From the NCBI GenBank assembly GCA_023512835.1, contig CM042086.1, positions 10,417,559-10,481,558 of the forward strand: a stretch of DNA of 64,000 bases, in the 5' to 3' direction. Position 1 is the stretch's first letter, and the number at the start of each line of letters is the position of its first letter. Below, in pieces: positions 11,546 to 23,400 of this stretch. The position numbers and the translations under genes are program-made. The DNA is from Taxillus chinensis. Lineage: Eukaryota; Streptophyta; Magnoliopsida; Santalales; Loranthaceae. The notes under the pieces are model-generated. The model was not told the DNA's origin, ran no database searches, and was given only the letters and a program-made list of their open reading frames with translations.

Positions 11546-14470
11546 TTCTTTTGTTTTTTTTTCCTTCTTGCAAAGTAACCTTGGCACAATAGGCTCTCAA
11601 CCTAGTATTTTTGTATTGATATCATTTAATGACTTGAAATTGCAGAATCCAACTTTTTTAATGTCCATTATGATGTGATATGCTTGCTGGTGCAGGATGG
11701 TGAAGCTTATGCTTACTTGCTTAATGTTCTTGCACCGGAATACTGCAGTACAGCCACATTGGATGCCAAGGATCCTATTGAAAGAGCAAAACTGGTACTT
11801 GATCACTCAGAAAGAATGGGCTGCAAACGATATTTAAGCCCAGAAGACATTGTCGAAGGGTTATCAAATTTGAATCTTGCTTTTGTTGCGCAAGTATTCC
11901 ATCATAGGTATGAATTAGGCATCATTGTTTCACCTTTATACTTTGAACCTTTACTCTTTTGATTACATTGCTTTGGCACGATTCTGTCCATACAGTGTAA
12001 CATGTGCAGATTGCTTTTCTTGATGTAAATCAACAAAATTTTTCCACTCATTTTGAGAAATAACTGTCAGGATCTTTCTGCAGGAATGGTCTGTCGACAG
12101 ATAGCAAAAATATTTCATTTGCAGAGATGATGACAGATGATGTGCAAATATCAAGAGAAGAGAGATGTTACCGGCTATGGATCAACAGCCTAGGAATTGC
12201 CACTTATGTCAATAATTTATTTGAGGATGTCAGAAATGGGTGAGTTCCTTATTTAAGTAATAGTGCACCCTTTTTGCCTTATTTCTTATCATTCAATAGC
12301 CTAGGAATTTTAATTTCTGTAGTGCCCTGCACAAACTTTTCTTTTACCAACATGAATGGCTTCTCCTTGTTTAATACTGTTTCTTGAAACTGTCCACGTG
12401 GTCATTGTTTTTTATTAGTGTTTTTTTAAATATGAAAATCCTGAATGTTGATACTGGTTTTCAGTGGTGTTCTAAGATTCTCACAGGCTCTCTTTGAGGT
12501 GCTTAACGTAACATGCATGCTTGTTTATGCAGATGGATGCTTTTGGAAGTGCTTGACAAAATTTCTCCAGGATCAGTTAACTGGAAACATGCATCCAAGC
12601 CTCCAATTAAGATGCCCTTCAGAAAAGTAGAGAATTGCAATCAAACTATTAAGATTGGGAAAGAATTGAAGTTTTCTTTAGTGAATGTGGCTGGGAATGA
12701 CATTGTGCAGGGCAACAAAAAGCTCATCCTGGGTATTGCGCTCCCACTTATGACATTTTCTTCATGTGGTCCGTTACTTCTGTGGCAGTCTACTATTGTT
12801 CTAGCACTCTTGCTATATTTCGGGCCATTGTTATTTTGACGCCGCACAAAATAGTAGATGCAATACTTGCGAATGTAGCCCCGTGGAGCTTGTCCGGTTG
12901 GTCAGATGTACTGACCTCACAGTAGGTTGGGTGTTCGTTCCTGGGTGCTAGCAGGGTAGGGGTGGGGTGGGGATAAAAAAAATGTTTGCGAATGCACAAA
13001 CAAGACACAAATTATGTGTTGCACTTGCATTAGTTGCATCAAATTTAGGCTTAAAAAACATATCTTTCATCTCTCATGGGATGCAGAATTAATGTCCTAA
13101 GAGGATATTGTCCCTTTCTGTTCTTTTACAATTTACTATATGAATTGTAATTTTGTAGTTGATCTTATGCTGACATGGTTGATGTTGGAAGAAAGCTGAA
13201 AGCGGAATTAACCTGACCCAACATACTCCTCCACCCCCACAGTTGTTGATCATAATTCATAAGCTTGAAATGTTCCAAAAATGCTTAGACGGGTATTTCT
13301 GTTCGTTTCAGCTTTCCTCTGGCAATTGATGAGGTTTAATATGCTTCAGCTCCTGACAAATTTGAGATCTCATTCACAAGCAAAAGAAATAACTGATGCT
13401 GATATCCTGAAATGGGCAAATAAAAAAGTGAAGAGCACTGGCCGAACTTCTCATGTTGACAGTTTCAAGGTTTTGTTTTTGATAGTTCATATTTTTCCTT
13501 GTAGTCCTATGCATATGCTTTTGTTGGTTGGTGGTGAGAAATTTCTGGGTCTTCTCTTCAGGATAAGAATCTATCAAATGGAATTTTTCTCCTTGAGCTT
13601 TTGAGTTCTGTGGAGCCTAGAGTTGTAAATTGGAACATTGTTACCAAGGGTGAAAGTGGTATGTCAATTTGCAATTACGGAATATCTATGGAAGTTATTT
13701 TCGTTGGAAATTCATGCTTTATTTAAGTTCATCCAAAGTGGATTTGAAAGCTGTATTTAGAAAAATAATAATATACTATAATACACAAAACAATTCTTAA
13801 AAAAGAAGACTGTAATTGTGTTTTTGTTTTTGTTTTGTTTCCAGATGAGGAAAAGAAGTTAAATGCTACATATATAATCAGTGTTGCTAGAAAGCTTGGG
13901 TGTTCGATCTTTTTGTTGCCGGAGGACATCATGGAGGTAAAAGCCATGCTTGTTTGTAACAATGTGCATAATGTTTTGGTTGAGACTAAAGTGGTTTGAA
14001 AAAGAGTGAACCCTAGTGGGGGGCTAGTTTCAGCATAAAAAACTACAACATTATTGTTTAATCTGACTGTTACTCAAAAAATGCTGTGGCAGGTGAACCA
14101 GAAGATGATACTTACTCTGACAGCCAGCATTATGTATTGGTGTCTGCAGCGACAAGCTGAAGAGCCATCAACATCTCCACATTCGAAAACCACTATTTCT
14201 GCTGCCACCACCCCGGATGCCTCTCCTGCTCCATCTATCAATGGTGAGGACGACACCTCCGTCTCTCTATCTTTTGATGAAGAGGATGACAGCTCGTTGG
14301 GTTCTGAGGTTTCACCTGTGTCCACCATTGTCAATGATGGTGAGGTCTCAGAACTGCCCATTAAAAGCGAATATGACTCCTTGGCCGGTGAAATTTCCAA
14401 GCTAGTGATTGATGATAGATCTTCAGAAACTATTGAAAATGAGGAGGCTTCTGCAGTGGAAGACTCATAA
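9275..14470 (+). CDS. FIM: Fimbrin (plastin), actin-bundling protein
   Basis: Fourteen exons: 9275-9361, 9555-9725, 9931-10175, 10278-10449, 10537-10575, 10759-10827, 10961-11077, 11696-11907, 12084-12239, 12533-12732, 13312-13469, 13562-13658, 13845-13936 and 14093-14470. They join in frame to 730 residues. An N-terminal EF-hand-like region (1-90) is followed by four calponin-homology domains: CH1 about 124-238 ([20 protein letters not shown]), CH2 about 268-372 ([13 protein letters not shown]), CH3 about 394-500 (RLWINSLGI) and CH4 about 512-620 (DADILKWAN). Tandem CH pairs form two actin-binding domains that cross-link filaments into bundles in the cytoplasm. The Ser/Asp/Glu-rich tail (about 630-730) is long; plant fimbrins are often near 690 residues. 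The start is the ATG that gives the usual [18 protein letters not shown]-terminus. All junctions are GT-AG. The paralogue number cannot be assigned. Confidence 0.97.
9512..9540. repeat. (CT)n microsatellite in fimbrin intron 1
   Basis: A run of about 14 CT dinucleotides ends 14 bases before the exon 2 acceptor at 9554, so it forms much of the polypyrimidine tract of that splice site. Confidence 0.85.
11508..11546. repeat. (TTA)n microsatellite in fimbrin intron 7
   Basis: About 13 TTA units lie in the long intron between exons 7 and 8 (11078-11695). No other feature is seen in this intron. Confidence 0.9.
12876..12985 (+). mobile_element. tRNA-derived SINE in fimbrin intron 10
   Basis: A GC-rich insert of about 110 bp sits in an AT-rich intron. 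It has an A-box-like stretch (CTTGTCCGGTTGGTCAG), a B-box-like GGTGTTCGTTCC about 45 bases on, a GGGTGGGGTGGGGAT segment and a short A tail. It is flanked by a 9-bp direct repeat TTGCGAATG (12867-12875 and 12986-12994), as expected of a target-site duplication. A related copy lies in FtsZ1 intron 4. The layout resembles the Au-type plant SINE family, but that name is an inference. Confidence 0.75.
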
Positions 14471-15670
14471 TGTGCGTTGCAGTCCCTTTTCTCATGAACG
14501 GCAATAGGATGTGGAAAGCAAAGGTAAGAAAAAGGTAGATTACAGAGAAGTGGGTAAAAAAATTACAAGCAGAAACAAACGCACAGCCTTACAAGAATGG
14601 ATTCTCTATTAATTGTTACACAGGGATACATACAAAATGTTGTACACTCTTTTATAGATTGTTTTGAAAAAATGTGATTTCAGGGTTGTTTTTTTCTTAT
14701 CTTGAAGTCACATTGATTGGGGTAAATTTTTGTGAGAAGAGTAGTGAATAATGGAAAAAATCGGGTGACCGTACGTTATTTGAAGAATGTACCTATATTT
14801 TGGTTCCGTCGGTTGATTTGATAGTGGGCATATATTAAACTGAGTTCGTGTACTATTTGGAGTGGGCTTTTTAGTGTCACGATTGCCGTGGAGGTTTAAT
14901 GGGTGGAATTCTCATCTCAATTATCATTATGGATCATGGTGGGGTGGCTTGAACCACCTTGGGAATATGAAACTATAGCATTATATGCTCGTGAATAACA
15001 AGTTTGCAGCCGGAACGCTTGTTATATTCTAGACTCAGAACCTTCAATTCGAGCTTTGTCATGAGGCCGCTCAAATGCTCAATCAATTCAGCTACGCTCC
15101 TGGTATAGAAAATCACTACTGTTTGTGCTTCCCTTATGCCTAGTTGCCACCATTGCTTCAGAAACCATGCTGGCGCCATTCTGCAGAATCATGCAAAAAA
15201 AAAAAAAACAAAACTGGTTTTATGGAGTTTTTACTCATCCAATAATAAAAACATTGAGTTTAGCACTTGACTTGCCCCGTATTATGTTTTTGTAGTTCAC
15301 CAACTTTATTAATTAGTATATACCTGTATAGACCAAATTGAATTATATATATAAATAGTTTTTTACAGGCACTTGTTTATATTTTATCCTCCTTAAATTA
15401 TAATCCCTCCGTGTTAACTTTATTCTATTTGCTCCGTGTTTTCAGTACTTACAAAACATCAACTTTGACAAAAGAATTATAAATTCAAGTTCATGTTTTG
15501 TGAGAGACTTGTCATTAATTTTGTGAGTTCGCGTCATTTATTAATTTTATTCTATATTAAATGGGCATTAATAACATGAATAATTGTTTAACAAATAAAA
15601 TATAAAATATATACCCTGATTAATGACATCATAAGGTTGTTATTAAAATGACTGAATTTAAAATAAGATA
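14471..15670. other. Fimbrin 3' region and intergenic DNA
   Basis: The fimbrin 3' UTR probably ends within a few hundred bases. The rest is AT-rich except for one GC-richer open frame on the minus strand (14973-15179), described separately. No promoter elements were recognised before the V-ATPase leader. Confidence 0.6.
14973..15179 (-). pseudogene. Unassigned orphan exon or gene scrap
   Basis: A 68-codon open frame (MAPAWFLKQWWQLGIREAQT at its start, ending in HEHIML and a stop) is preceded by a good splice acceptor, TTCTGCAG, right before the ATG. Its composition is protein-like (VVIFYTRSVAELIEHLSGL) and less AT-rich than its flanks. I do not recognise the family and see no other exons, since the VHA-e leader begins about 500 bases away. 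It may be the last exon of a captured or decayed gene. Confidence 0.3.
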
Positions 15671-15689
15671 AATCTGACCAACATGAATG

Positions 15690-16009
15690 GTTATCTGACC
15701 AACATGAATTCTCCGGACAACAGTTTAGTCAAGCTCCGTGGAAAGTTGAGCCGGACACAGGAACAACAGTTTGGGCTCCCCAATTCATGGGCTCGTAGGT
15801 TTTGGTCCCCAATGCATGGGCTTGTAGTTTTTGTTCTAAGCTCAGGCCCGCTTCGCCAAGTCAGCGACCAAAAATGTAAAAGAAGGAAAAGAACAGAAAT
15901 CTATCGAACCCGAGCATCACAACGATTGTTCCAGCAAAAACAACCGCGAAATTTGGGTTCTGGGAGACCCAAGATCGCCCGTGCTTGCCCTTTTGCAAAT
16001 TGCATTCAG
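15690..16009 (+). other. 5' leader exon of VHA-e with tandem repeats
   Basis: The leader exon ends at CAG/GTTAAG (16009/16010). The leader intron ends at TTACAG (16229), so the start codon is the first triplet of the next exon. An imperfect pair of about 30-bp repeats (CCCCAATTCATGGGCTCGTA and CCCCAATGCATGGGCTTGTA) lies at about 15774-15834. A 17-bp repeat, ATCTGACCAACATGAAT, is seen at 15672 and 15693. Upstream ATGs inside these repeats open a frame that runs to 16042 across the donor. The true transcription start is unknown. Confidence 0.5.
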
Positions 16010-16229
16010 GTTAAGACATTCCCTTGTTTTTATCGTGTTTAATTGAATTAAGCTGTATCTTCATTCTTGGTTTTTGCTCTCGCTATTGCTTTTCGGATTT
16101 TTGAATTACAGTCACCCAATTGCGTTTTGCATTTGTAAATTGAGGTTTTTTTTTAAAAAAAAAAAAACTTTAAATCTGCTTTTTTTAATTTAGGTTTCTG
16201 GGTGTCATTTGGGTGAGATCTAATTACAG

Positions 16230-19200
16230 ATGGGGTTTTTTGTGACAACCTTAATCTTCATACTGGTTGGAATCATTGCTTCGCTGTGTACCAGAATCTG
16301 TTGCAACCGAGGACCTTCTGCAAATTTGTATGCTTCCATTTATCGATTTTTTTACCATTATTTTTTTCTTGAATTTGGATCTAATGTTCGTGCGTTCTTT
16401 GCTTTTAATTTAAAGGGTGTTTGTGGGGGCGTTTGTTTCCGTTCATAGACACCTGTGGTGTTTGGGAACTTTATTTTTATCAATTTTCGACTGTTTACAA
16501 GCTGCCCTGTTTCTTCTATCATCAAAAACAAAAATGGATTGATTCCCCTAAATGCCCACTTAGCGTCATCCACTGCTTCTGCTTCACCTGTCTCTTATTT
16601 AGTTCTGTAATTCGACTTATTTCTCAATTGTTGGTTCTTATTTATGTCATATATTTATATAATAATGATATTTTAATTGAGTTCTGTGGTTCTTTTGCTG
16701 GCTTTTATGAATTTGCAACTCACTGGACTAATTATTTATGGGTTTATCACACTATCACGCCTTGCTTTATGGCTGCTATCGTTGTTTCTTAAAGACATTT
16801 GACGTTGATGAACCCAGTGTTGGAAGATATTATTATGTCGCCATAATTTCCTAGATAAATTAACTTCATACATACCTGATCCCTTGTGAAAATATTTTGC
16901 CTATTTTTTCACAATCAACTTGATCAAAGGCCATGTTGTCTAGTGCAAGACTGTTGGTCTTGTATTATATGTTCTCCACCAAACAGATGAACAATGAAAT
17001 GGATTATTTAATTTTTGGGGGTCTCCTATAGTACAATATCATATATCCCTTCCTGTTGGCTTTGAAGGCATAGGCTCTTATCTCATTTCTTAATTTTTGC
17101 ACCCCCCCCTATTATATGCTCCATTACTTTTGGAAGCATAATTGTATTTTTCATCGTAGCTGATGCCTTCAATTGATGGGTTCACACTGGCCCCAAAATA
17201 TAATACAATAATAGATGCACTATTCTCATTCTTTCAGTTTGCTCTAATTCATTTGCAGTGCGTATGCTCTTTCTATTTTGACTCCTAATTCTTTATATCT
17301 TTCCTTTGAACATTTGTGATAAAGTGATGATTACTCATTACTATTTTTGAATCTCGCAGGCTTCACCTAACATTGATTATTACTGCTACAGCTTGCTGCT
17401 GGATGATGTAAGTTTGTGCTTATTATTTTATTTACTTATTTTATGCACTTCCTTTTTTTTATTCCCAAACTAATTATTTCTGACATTCAAATTACATTTC
17501 CTTGCGTACCTGTTTGGGTCTTAAAATCTTATTGTTTTCGTATGTAGTTTTAGGTTGAGACAAAAAACCACATTTAGAGAGCATTCTTAAATGGTTAGAT
17601 ATGGATGGAAAATTTTCAGACAGTTTGACCACACAACTATAATATTATATGACCAAAATTGTAATTGTTTGTTAGAATTCCTCACATTTTGAGGTCACAG
17701 AAGGGCATGCTGTCATTGCATTGCTAGCCAGCTGTGCATGCTCCAACCAGATACGAAGGGAAATGATACTAGTCAATTGAGAGGACCATTTTTTATCTAT
17801 CCTCTGAAATTAAGTAGCTTCACGTACCTTTATTTCTGTGGAGTCATATTTTTGGTTTTTGATCTTATTGTAAGGGGATTGATTTAGGCAATGATGACCA
17901 TATTTTATGATTGGTCAACACCTCTTAATGACTTATTGAATCCTAAAATCCATAATAACTCTAGCTGTACATTACACTCATAATAGAAAGGAAATACCTT
18001 CCAGTTTATTACTTTCAGTAAAGAAATTCTTTTTTATCAGTAGAGATATATGTTTCCACTCTCTTCTTGTGTGCTTCCTGTCCAAATTTTGTTTCTGATA
18101 AAAAAACTCGGGTCATTGTAGAATATCCAAGTCAATTCTTAATTCTTATGCATATCCAAGCTTTTTTGTTAGATCCACCTGCCTTTTTGATATGCTAGTT
18201 AAAACAAAATATTCGAAGCTAAATTTTGTCATAACATAAGAGTTTGGTTGCCTAACTTTTGGGCAAATAGCCAGGCTTCACCAAAAAAAGAAAAACGGAG
18301 ATCAATTCTGCTGAGATTTTTTCCCAAATTCAATAATGCATGATGTGAGAACTAAATATTCTGGCGAGAAAAGGATTGTATTCGTAAAATATTCTGGAAT
18401 CTCAATGAGCGGTCCATGATTAGGTAGATGCTTAAAAACTAATAAAATTTAGGAACTCCTAAAGTCATGCGAATTTTGTCTTTCTCCACTCCAATTGATA
18501 GCCCTTATTATTTTAAAGTCCTTCATCTTCCTCTTTCGATGGTGTGGATGGAAGGCCTAGATTGCTGGTGACTGATGGTGGCTCGATTGGGGCAGTGCAG
18601 TGTCCAGAGAGCTGGTGTAGTTGCATGGTGCGGCTGTGTCGTGCCAATTGCAGCATGGTGACTCGACGGTTGCAGTGGAGGATGATGAGGAGCCTTCTGC
18701 GGCCTTGGTGGAGGCTGGCAGGCTGCGGCAAGGAGGTGTGGTGTTTAGACATGGAGGTGGTGGGGCGCTGGATCCTAACCCCTATGGTAGGGTTATGGTG
18801 GTCACTGGCAGTGGAGCTCAGCTCACGCTAGGGTAGTGGGGCCTTGCAAAATCACCCAACTCCCAATCTTCATCATCTTAACCCTCTGCAAAAACGCCCC
18901 CAGTAAAGCATTAACCCAAATGCAGGCCCCACAAATCCAATCCCGTCATGATCTAGGACCCACAAGAGAGGGAGAGATGAAAGTGGATTTAGGAGTTCCC
19001 TTAAATTTTAATATTCAATTCATGATCAACTCGATGCATAAACACGTGAAGGTCTCAATGCCAAATCCATTATCAAGTAGGCGCTTGAGCCCTTAATTCA
19101 ATTTGATTGTGCCCGTTAGAGTATTTTCAATAGTTGCAAGCTAAAATAATTAGCTAAAGCTTTATAATACTATTTTAGCTAATAATACTCTAATAGAATA

Positions 19201-19689
19201 TCATTTATATTTTTATTTAATTATTTTTTTTCCTTTACTATTATCTTATATTTTTTTCCAAATCCCTAAAATACTCATCCATTTGAAAGCAAGATGAGTA
19301 TTTTAAGATTTGAAAAAAAAAAGATGATGAGGATCTTAGCAAAAGCTATAAATTTGCTTAAATTTGCCTAAATTTATTGATATTGCTAATGACATAACTA
19401 TATTTTTATCTATATGTATCTATATTTGACTATAGCTAAGGATATGGCTTAGAATTCATAATTAATTTTTCAAATTCATGTCTGGCCGTGAATAGTAAAT
19501 GATCAGTCAACATCATTAAGTAAACTTGGGTATATATTAGTCACCGTTTTGGTGTTTTATCAGCATGATGCGGCTGTTTCCTGTCTATTGATGCTGGTTT
19601 GTCATTTTGTTTGCCTTGGCAGGTGGGCTATTGTATATCTTGCTCAAATGAAACCGCTAATAGTGCCTATTCTAAGCGAGGGGGAATAA
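16230..19689 (+). CDS. VHA-e: V-type proton ATPase subunit e
   Basis: Three exons (16230-16327, 17360-17407, 19623-19689) encode 70 residues, the usual length of the family. The protein is two hydrophobic helices joined by a short loop: [19 protein letters not shown] at the N-terminus, then [19 protein letters not shown], then a second membrane span with [20 protein letters not shown]. Subunit e (yeast Vma9) belongs to the membrane Vo sector of the proton pump of vacuole and trans-Golgi membranes and is needed for assembly. The start codon abuts a leader-intron acceptor. Intron 2 (17408-19622) is unusually long for a 70-residue gene and holds a repeat-bounded insert. A polyadenylation signal AATAAA lies near 19939. 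Confidence 0.97.
18396..19105. repeat. Repeat-bounded insert in VHA-e intron 2
   Basis: The two ends of this block share diverged direct repeats (TCTCAATGAGCGGTCCAT...GTAGATGCTT near 18398-18433 and TCTCAATGCCAAATCCAT...GTAGGCGCTT near 19053-19090). They also share an inverted pair, TAAAATTTAGGAACTCCTAAA near 18440-18465 and its complement near 18984-19010. The interior (18520-18840) is GC-rich (GGTGG motifs) and open in several frames without recognisable protein. It looks like a non-autonomous mobile element or composite repeat. Confidence 0.5.
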
Positions 19690-20402
19690 GGTGCTGTATG
19701 AAGACAACAGGGGGCTGTGTTGTATGGCCACGCAAAGAGCATCATCTCATTTAAAGTGCCGCAGATCATTCAATCCTTGTTTGTGTATGATATGCATGTA
19801 GTTTTTTTTTTTTTTAAATCTGCTTAGAGACTACTTTTTGTGTTCGGTTCCTTTGTCCACAAGTACTGTGACACTCTAAATCTCTTATTCAACCATTATT
19901 GCAGCTTATAAACTTTGTTTGTGCGAAGCTTGATCGATAATAAAATTATATTTGGCGTTGGATTTTTGAGATTTCTTTATCTTATCCTACCTCTATGATC
20001 TTGTGTCCCAAGAAACCTATAATTTAAAAATAAATTATAAATAATTTTATTCAAATTCAATACATTAAAACAACTCGGGACGACGTCGTTTTGGTTTTTA
20101 GAAAACAAAAAATTGCGCTAAATGCAGGCGATTCGCCTACAATATAAGAATGGATTTAAAATTTGTTTGCGTCACAGAAATCAAGAAATACATAATACAT
20201 ACAAAACGACACCGTATCATCTATAATGTTTGCCTCCAACCAACTGTGCCAAGGTGGTAACAATAAATCCAACCCCCAAGGCGTAAACGGTGGTCGAATG
20301 TTTCGAGGACATCCTTCCTAACATCTCTCACCCTGCCAATCTCGATCGAAGAGTGGAGGCTGAAAGTGTAATCGTGAATCTTCAGAAAACCAGTACCCTT
20401 CA
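19690..20402. other. VHA-e 3' region and FtsZ1 promoter region
   Basis: The VHA-e 3' UTR likely ends just after the AATAAA near 19939. Between 20080 and 20402 lies the probable FtsZ1 promoter and leader, with ACGACGTCGTTTT at 20080-20092 and AAAACGACACCGT at 20203-20215. No gene is seen between. Confidence 0.6.
20080..20092. promoter_or_regulatory. ACGACGTCGTTTT promoter motif (FtsZ1 side)
   Basis: The palindromic core ACGACGTCGT is extended by TTT, about 310 bases before the FtsZ1 ATG. A related AAAACGACACCGTAT follows at 20203. Similar motifs stand upstream of the SYP5 gene (28255-28270) and the 165-residue unknown gene (50611-50626). Sequence recurrence is seen; function is inferred only. 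Confidence 0.4.
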
Positions 20403-23400
20403 ATGGCGACCCTTCAGCTCACAAACCCCAACGAATTGGTTTCGTTCCCCTCGCTTCCCATCGCTGGGCTGTGTCGCTCCACGTCCATGTCTCCACCAGG
20501 CGGCCTCAAGGCTTGGTCCTTGCCTCCAACCCCAACATCTCTTCGGAGGACTCAATCGGGAAGGCCACGCTCAGGTGTCAATGTTTGCTGCGCTTCTCCG
20601 TCCCCTTTTGTCCCGGTCGAGTCCGCCAGGATTAAAGTCTTGGGTGTTGGTGGAGGTGGGAACAATGCTGTCAACCGCATGATTGGCAGCGGGCTTCAGG
20701 TGTTTTTTTTTTTTTTTTTAATTTTATAAAAAAGAAAAATTTCCCTTACCTGAGAATTTTTCATTGTTATATCTTACGTAACTCCTGTCGGCTTTTAGTT
20801 TGTTTATTTTATTTTATTTGTTTGGAGGTGGGTTTTTCGGTTTCAAACCCCAGTAACTGGTAGTTTAGAATCAGATGTTAAATTTATTTTTTAAAAAAGT
20901 TAATTAACGTGAAATTTTATTAATTGATGGTAAGGAGAAATGCAGTAGCCCTGGAAGTGATGAAATGATGATGGTAGGATATGAACTGATTTAATTGATG
21001 AAATGAGGCCAATGCCATGTTATTTTAGGCTTTTGCATCTCAATTCGTACATTTTCTAGCGATTACTAATGTCAAAGGTTCATTCTGTGAATACCAGGGT
21101 GTTGATTTCTATGCTATAAACACGGATTCGCAAGCTCTATTACAGTCTGCTGCTCAGAATCCACTTCAAATCGGAGAGCTTTTGACCCGTGGTCTAGGTC
21201 TGGCACACATGATCTCTCTTCTTTTTTTGTTTTTGTTTTAATTACCCTTTATAAACCAAAATTAATCATGGTTGTCAAAATTTGACATTATTGATAAAAG
21301 AGTGCCATTCTGATACCCACTACATTATGCAAGCGTTCCTGAGTCAAGATCATCCGTGTGTAACAATTGATCTTCCACTTACTCATATACATATATTCTC
21401 TAATTGTATTGTTTCCTTTGATTTTGATTTGAAATGCTTAAATGCAATGCAGGTACTGGTGGGAATCCACTATTAGGGGAACAGGCTGCAGAGGAATCTA
21501 AAGAAACCATTGCGAATGCTCTTAAGGGTTCTGATCTTGTATTCATAACTGCTGGTATGGGAGGTGGCACGGGTTCCGGGGCAGCTCCAGTTGTTGCCCA
21601 AATATCTAAGGAAGCAGGTTATTTGACTGTTGGTGTGGTAACTTATCCTTTCAGCTTTGAAGGACGTAAAAGATCCCTGCAGGCAGGTGGCAGTATGTTA
21701 TGCTTTTGCCATTTTTAGATTTTCACTTGAAATACTGTTGTTACAATATTATTTTATATGGTAAAATGCATAAAGAAGATTTAGATGCTTTTCTGTGGAT
21801 CTTCTTGGTTGGTCTATATGCTTGCAAATGTTTGAATCCTGTGAGTGAACTTTCAGTTAGAATATAATATATAGTGTCATCTCTTCATTCCATGTGAATA
21901 TTTTTGGGTTAGGATAAGTTAAGAGTTGCAATAGAATGGTTTATTTGTTACCTTTTAAGGATGATCCTTGAGCACCATGCTCTATGTCAATAATATGTAG
22001 TGTGTAGAAATTATATTAAGCTTTAAAATGATGTATTATATTATAAAAAGCAGTAGGCTTTGCTGGTTTGAATTAAATTTGGTAACATATTATCCAAACG
22101 TTCAAACAACCATGCTCTTTTTCCAGGCACTGGAGGCTATTGAAAAGTTACAAAGAAATGTTGATACCCTTATAGTAATTCCCAATGATCGTTTGCTGGA
22201 TATTGCTGATGAGCAGACGCCCCTTCAGGATGCTTTCCTTCTTGCTGATGATGTTCTACGCCAAGGTGTGCAAGGAATTTCTGATATTATCATGGTGGGT
22301 AGTTTAGTCATATATCTGTGCTAGCTGTGTTGGCAACAGTGAAAGTTGTGCACTTCCCAATCTTTAGCTATATTAAGAAGGTTATTGGTGTGGGTTTCTA
22401 GCCAGTTAAATCTTTTCTTTGATGACCCATTTTAAATATCAAATTATGCCATGAGTTACACTATACATATCAATTATCAACAACTTATGCCCAAGTTTAT
22501 GGAGCTGCACAGCCATACAAACTTAGTAGGATAAAGCATTTTTTTGTTGCTAAGCATTCCAAAAGTTCTTCATTGTGCTAATGCCCCACAGGGCTTGACC
22601 GGATTATTGGACCAGGGATTTCACAGTAGGAGGTCCAGGGTTTGAATCCATTCTGAGGTACGGGTGGGGTGGGGAATAAAAAAAAAAACTATCTCACAAT
22701 ATTACTAGCTAGGTATGCCTTGATTTTGTCATTGTGCTTTTTTGTCTTTCTTGGTGTGCCAATATTTTCTGTAACTTCCTTCTCAAAATATTGCTGCCCT
22801 TTTAATGTTGATTCTAGTCATTTCTCCCATTATTCCATTTTTGTTCAACCAAAGTGAGGAATTTGATTTTGAATGCGTCCTTATCCTAACACGTATAAAA
22901 GATCATAGAATTTTTATTGCTACCTCACATAAGTCCAACCTTCTCTCGTTGTGCAGATACCTGGACTCGTTAATGTGGACTTTGCAGATGTAAAGGCAGT
23001 CATGAAGGACTCAGGAACTGCTATGCTTGGTGTGGGTGTTTCCTCCAGTAAAAATAGAGCAGAAGAAGCAGCTGAACAAGCTACTTTAGCTCCCCTAATT
23101 GGATCTTCAATCCAATCTGCTACTGGTGTTGTGTACAATATTACTGGAGGAAAGGACATAACCTTGCAAGAAGTGAATAGAGTGTCACAGGTATGGATGA
23201 GACATTCAGATATCTTCCTGCGTAGACTTCACTGGCAAACTCTTAAGGAATTTTGAAAGATTCATAAGTATTTGCTGACATTGTGAAACATGAAATTTAA
23301 TGTAGATTTCTTGCATGTATACACAACAGAAAATACTTGTATGGTGTGTTATTCCCCATTTCATGAGAAAGATGATGTGGGGCAACTACATATTGCATCA

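Noticed and set aside
12876..12985. Possible true tRNA gene
   Set aside because: The A and B boxes are degenerate, no cloverleaf can be drawn, and the flanking direct repeat and A tail point to a SINE.
18544..18831. Open frames in VHA-e intron 2 (71-95 codons)
   Set aside because: Several overlapping frames on both strands are open because the insert is GC-rich. None reads like a protein, and the block is bounded by repeats.
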